A DNA stretch of 6,044 bases from CAYLKS01 sp964384205 [NCBI: uncultured bacterium] (GTDB lineage Bacteria > JAGOEH01): contig CAYLKS010000109.1 of assembly GCA_964384205.1 (NCBI GenBank), positions 1-6,044 of the forward strand. The letters are read 5' to 3'. The translations under genes and the position numbers were made by a program. Positions 4,173-6,044 of the stretch are shown one piece after another (the first letter of the stretch is position 1; every line of letters begins with the position of its first letter). The notes beneath the pieces were generated by a model. It searched no databases. It was not told where the DNA came from and saw nothing but the letters and a program-made list of their open reading frames with translations.

Positions 4173-5965
4173 AAGAAAATTAAAAATAGTTTGCTATATA
4201 TTTGTTGATAATATGTGAAATCGCTCTTATCCAAATCAGGGATATCTTTTAATTCAAATTCATCTATAATATCAATTTTCCCATCTATATAATCTTTCAA
4301 TCGCTCTTTTAATTGCTTAGTTCTTAACATAATAGTTCCAATTCTATTAGTAAAAACTTCAAAACCAAAAGGTTTCCTTCTTCTATCCCAGTTTCTTTTA
4401 AACTCTCTATAAAATTTATTAATCTTCCTCTCTAATACTAAAATTTGTTTATATATTTCAATTAAGCCGCTTTTATCTTTATTTAGATAACATTCAAGAA
4501 CAGTGTGGATTATATAGAATTTATATGAAATCAAATCAGAATAATAATATGCTAATTTTGATAAAGAGTTTTGAGAATACTTTAATTGAGATAAATGTTT
4601 TGCAATATTTCCATAATATTGAGTTACACTTAAATCTTTAATATGCCTACTTATCATAGCTAAAAGAGGATCATCGTATAATAACATTTTTGCATCAGGA
4701 ATAAATCCGCTAATAGTTTTAGATATTTCAGGATTTTCTATTCTGTTATACAAATCAAATTCTTCCTTAGAAATATTGAATATTTTCTTTATAAAATCAT
4801 AATCAATTTCTGTTTCTAATTTTTTAGATAATGTATTTTTTAGGAAAAGTTCGATTATTGGCAAACTTGATTCTACAAATGATTCATTACCATCATTTCC
4901 CCATAATGTAAGCATTCCTTTTTTTATATTTTCTTTTTTAGCGGCTTCTATAAATGGAAGATTAGTTTCATAAGCTCTTTGGGTATTCCCAAAAAATCTA
5001 TTCCAGTTATGGGCTCCGGGAGATATTATTATATCGAATTTTTTTTCTTTCAGTATATTAATTTTTGATTGATAATATGATGTTTCCGTGCTTTCATAAT
5101 CCCAATAATCAATAATATATTCAGAGGGGACCTCATTTATAATATCTAAATCTTTATGATCTAATATAAAATCTCCCCATATTATAGGAATTTTGCCTGA
5201 TTTTTTTATTATACTTGTAATTTTTTTTAAATGTTCAATATACATTTCAGGTGGATTTATCGGGGTATTATATTTAAATGCAATACCTCTTCCTAAAAGC
5301 CACGGCTCATCCATCCCTATATGGATATATTGATTTTTAAAATATGATGCAACTCCCAGAATAATTTTTTCTAAAAATTCATAAGACTCTGATTTAGTTA
5401 CATTTATCACTCTTTTTGTATCTCTATATTTGATATATTTGACATATTTTAATATTTGTTCTAAATGTCCAAGTGTTTGAAAACATGGGAAAATATTTAT
5501 TCCTAATTCATTTGCAAAATCTTCTAATTCTCTTATCTCTTCTTTACTATATGCTCCTCTTGCAAAACCAATTAAAGGTTCTCCTTCTATCAAAAATATA
5601 TCTTCCATATATAAGCCTAAATTATTTAATCCAAATAAAGACAATTTTACCAAAATTTCTTTTAAAAAATCTATTTTTAAAACAGCACTTCTTGAAACAT
5701 CTAACATCACCCCGCGAAAATCAAAATCAGGAACATCCACTTCCATAGATTTTATTCCATTCTTTATCAATAAACCTAATGCTATATTAATATGAGAAGT
5801 ATCCTGACCAATAATCTCAATATATGTTTTTTTATTTATAATCCTGATTTTATCTGTATTAATTATTTTATACGCAACTATTTTTCCTCTATTTGTTGAA
5901 AAATATTTAGGTAAAAATCTCCCAAGATATTTTCCATAGCTTAATTTTTTTACATTGATCATCAT
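4169..5965 (-). CDS. GH20 beta-N-acetylhexosaminidase-like glycoside hydrolase, cytoplasmic
   Basis: The 598-residue protein should remove terminal beta-linked N-acetylglucosamine or N-acetylgalactosamine (possibly glucosamine) from oligosaccharides taken into the cell; there is no signal peptide. The N-terminal 75 residues look like the alpha/beta GH20b domain (LGLLIKNGI near 63-71). The barrel starts at DFRGVMLDVSR (82-92) and has GHLE (166-169), the catalytic pair Asp219-Glu220 in HIGMDEPW, WGD (263-265) and TLWGNDGNE (353-361). This is the Asp/Glu pattern of substrate-assisted GH20 catalysis. The C-terminal 230 residues are mostly helical, with a KPFGFEVFTNRIGTIMLRTK stretch (531-550), as seen in the longer bacterial GH20 proteins. 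The start is ATGATG at 5965-5960 with no ribosome binding site. A TTGACA/TTAAAT promoter would place the transcript start at or next to the ATG, so the message may be leaderless. It overlaps the small membrane protein gene by 4 bases. Exact substrate unknown. Confidence 0.9.
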   Translation of the reverse strand: MMINVKKLSYGKYLGRFLPKYFSTNRGKIVAYKIINTDKIRIINKKTYIEIIGQDTSHINIALGLLIKNGIKSMEVDVPDFDFRGVMLDVSRSAVLKIDFLKEILVKLSLFGLNNLGLYMEDIFLIEGEPLIGFARGAYSKEEIRELEDFANELGINIFPCFQTLGHLEQILKYVKYIKYRDTKRVINVTKSESYEFLEKIILGVASYFKNQYIHIGMDEPWLLGRGIAFKYNTPINPPEMYIEHLKKITSIIKKSGKIPIIWGDFILDHKDLDIINEVPSEYIIDYWDYESTETSYYQSKINILKEKKFDIIISPGAHNWNRFFGNTQRAYETNLPFIEAAKKENIKKGMLTLWGNDGNESFVESSLPIIELFLKNTLSKKLETEIDYDFIKKIFNISKEEFDLYNRIENPEISKTISGFIPDAKMLLYDDPLLAMISRHIKDLSVTQYYGNIAKHLSQLKYSQNSLSKLAYYYSDLISYKFYIIHTVLECYLNKDKSGLIEIYKQILVLERKINKFYREFKRNWDRRRKPFGFEVFTNRIGTIMLRTKQLKERLKDYIDGKIDIIDEFELKDIPDLDKSDFTYYQQIYSKLFLIFL

Positions 5966-5970
5966 TTGGA

Positions 5971-5997
5971 ATTTAATAATAAAAACTAAATTGTCAA
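5971..5997 (-). promoter_or_regulatory. Promoter of the glycosidase operon
   Basis: On the - strand a perfect TTGACA (5997-5992) is followed after 15 bp by TTAAAT (5976-5971), 4 of 6 bases to consensus. Transcription would begin about 6-7 bases later, essentially at the ATG at 5965. No Shine-Dalgarno sequence is seen, consistent with leaderless initiation. The flank at 5998-6044 shows nothing else identifiable. Confidence 0.5.
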
Positions 5998-6044
5998 GTA
6001 AATAATTTTTTGATTAATGAGGAAAGAAGAGACAGAAAAGAAAA

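Noticed and set aside
5473-5748. A + strand frame inside the GH20 gene
   Set aside because: Leucine-rich shadow of the - strand GH20 coding sequence, without a ribosome binding site.

Overview
The window comes from a low-GC (AT-rich) anaerobic bacterium. It has strong Shine-Dalgarno sites, an oxygen-sensitive (class III) ribonucleotide reductase operon, a CRISPR array end and a cytoplasmic GH20 glycosidase. A Clostridia/Halanaerobia-like or Thermotogota-like host would fit, but the sequence alone does not settle the phylum.

Layout. 1-154: the last units of a CRISPR array (two full repeats and the tail of a third). Judging by repeat ends and the AT-rich leader, it is transcribed leftward on the - strand. 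155-660: gene-free AT-rich leader and intergenic DNA with several inverted repeats. 666-985: a sigma-A-type promoter, a cobalamin (adenosylcobalamin) riboswitch and a probable terminator-type expression platform. 992-3859 (+): the nrdD / small glycyl-radical subunit / nrdG operon. 3855-4026: a 38-bp perfect palindrome that overlaps the nrdG stop codon and carries a consensus-like promoter, followed by a short untranslated stretch ending in a strong hairpin. This stretch contains a degenerate copy of the CRISPR repeat and mutually exclusive stems. 5965-4017 (-): a GH20 beta-N-acetylhexosaminidase-like gene, coupled through an ATGA overlap to a 51-residue two-helix membrane protein gene, facing the nrd operon.

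How it works together. The riboswitch places the B12-independent class III reductase under B12 control, which suggests that a B12-dependent class II enzyme exists elsewhere in the genome. The class III enzyme is unusual in being split. The large chain holds the ATP-cone, catalytic cysteines and a C-terminal metal-site-like segment but no glycyl-radical motif. That motif (RVVGY) lies on a separate 53-residue chain with its own ribosome binding site, followed by the radical-SAM activase NrdG.

The most novel item is the candidate small RNA at about 3907-4026. It has its own promoter, operator-like palindrome, repeat-like sequence and terminator, and could be a CRISPR-derived regulatory RNA. No cas genes lie in the window, so this link is inference.
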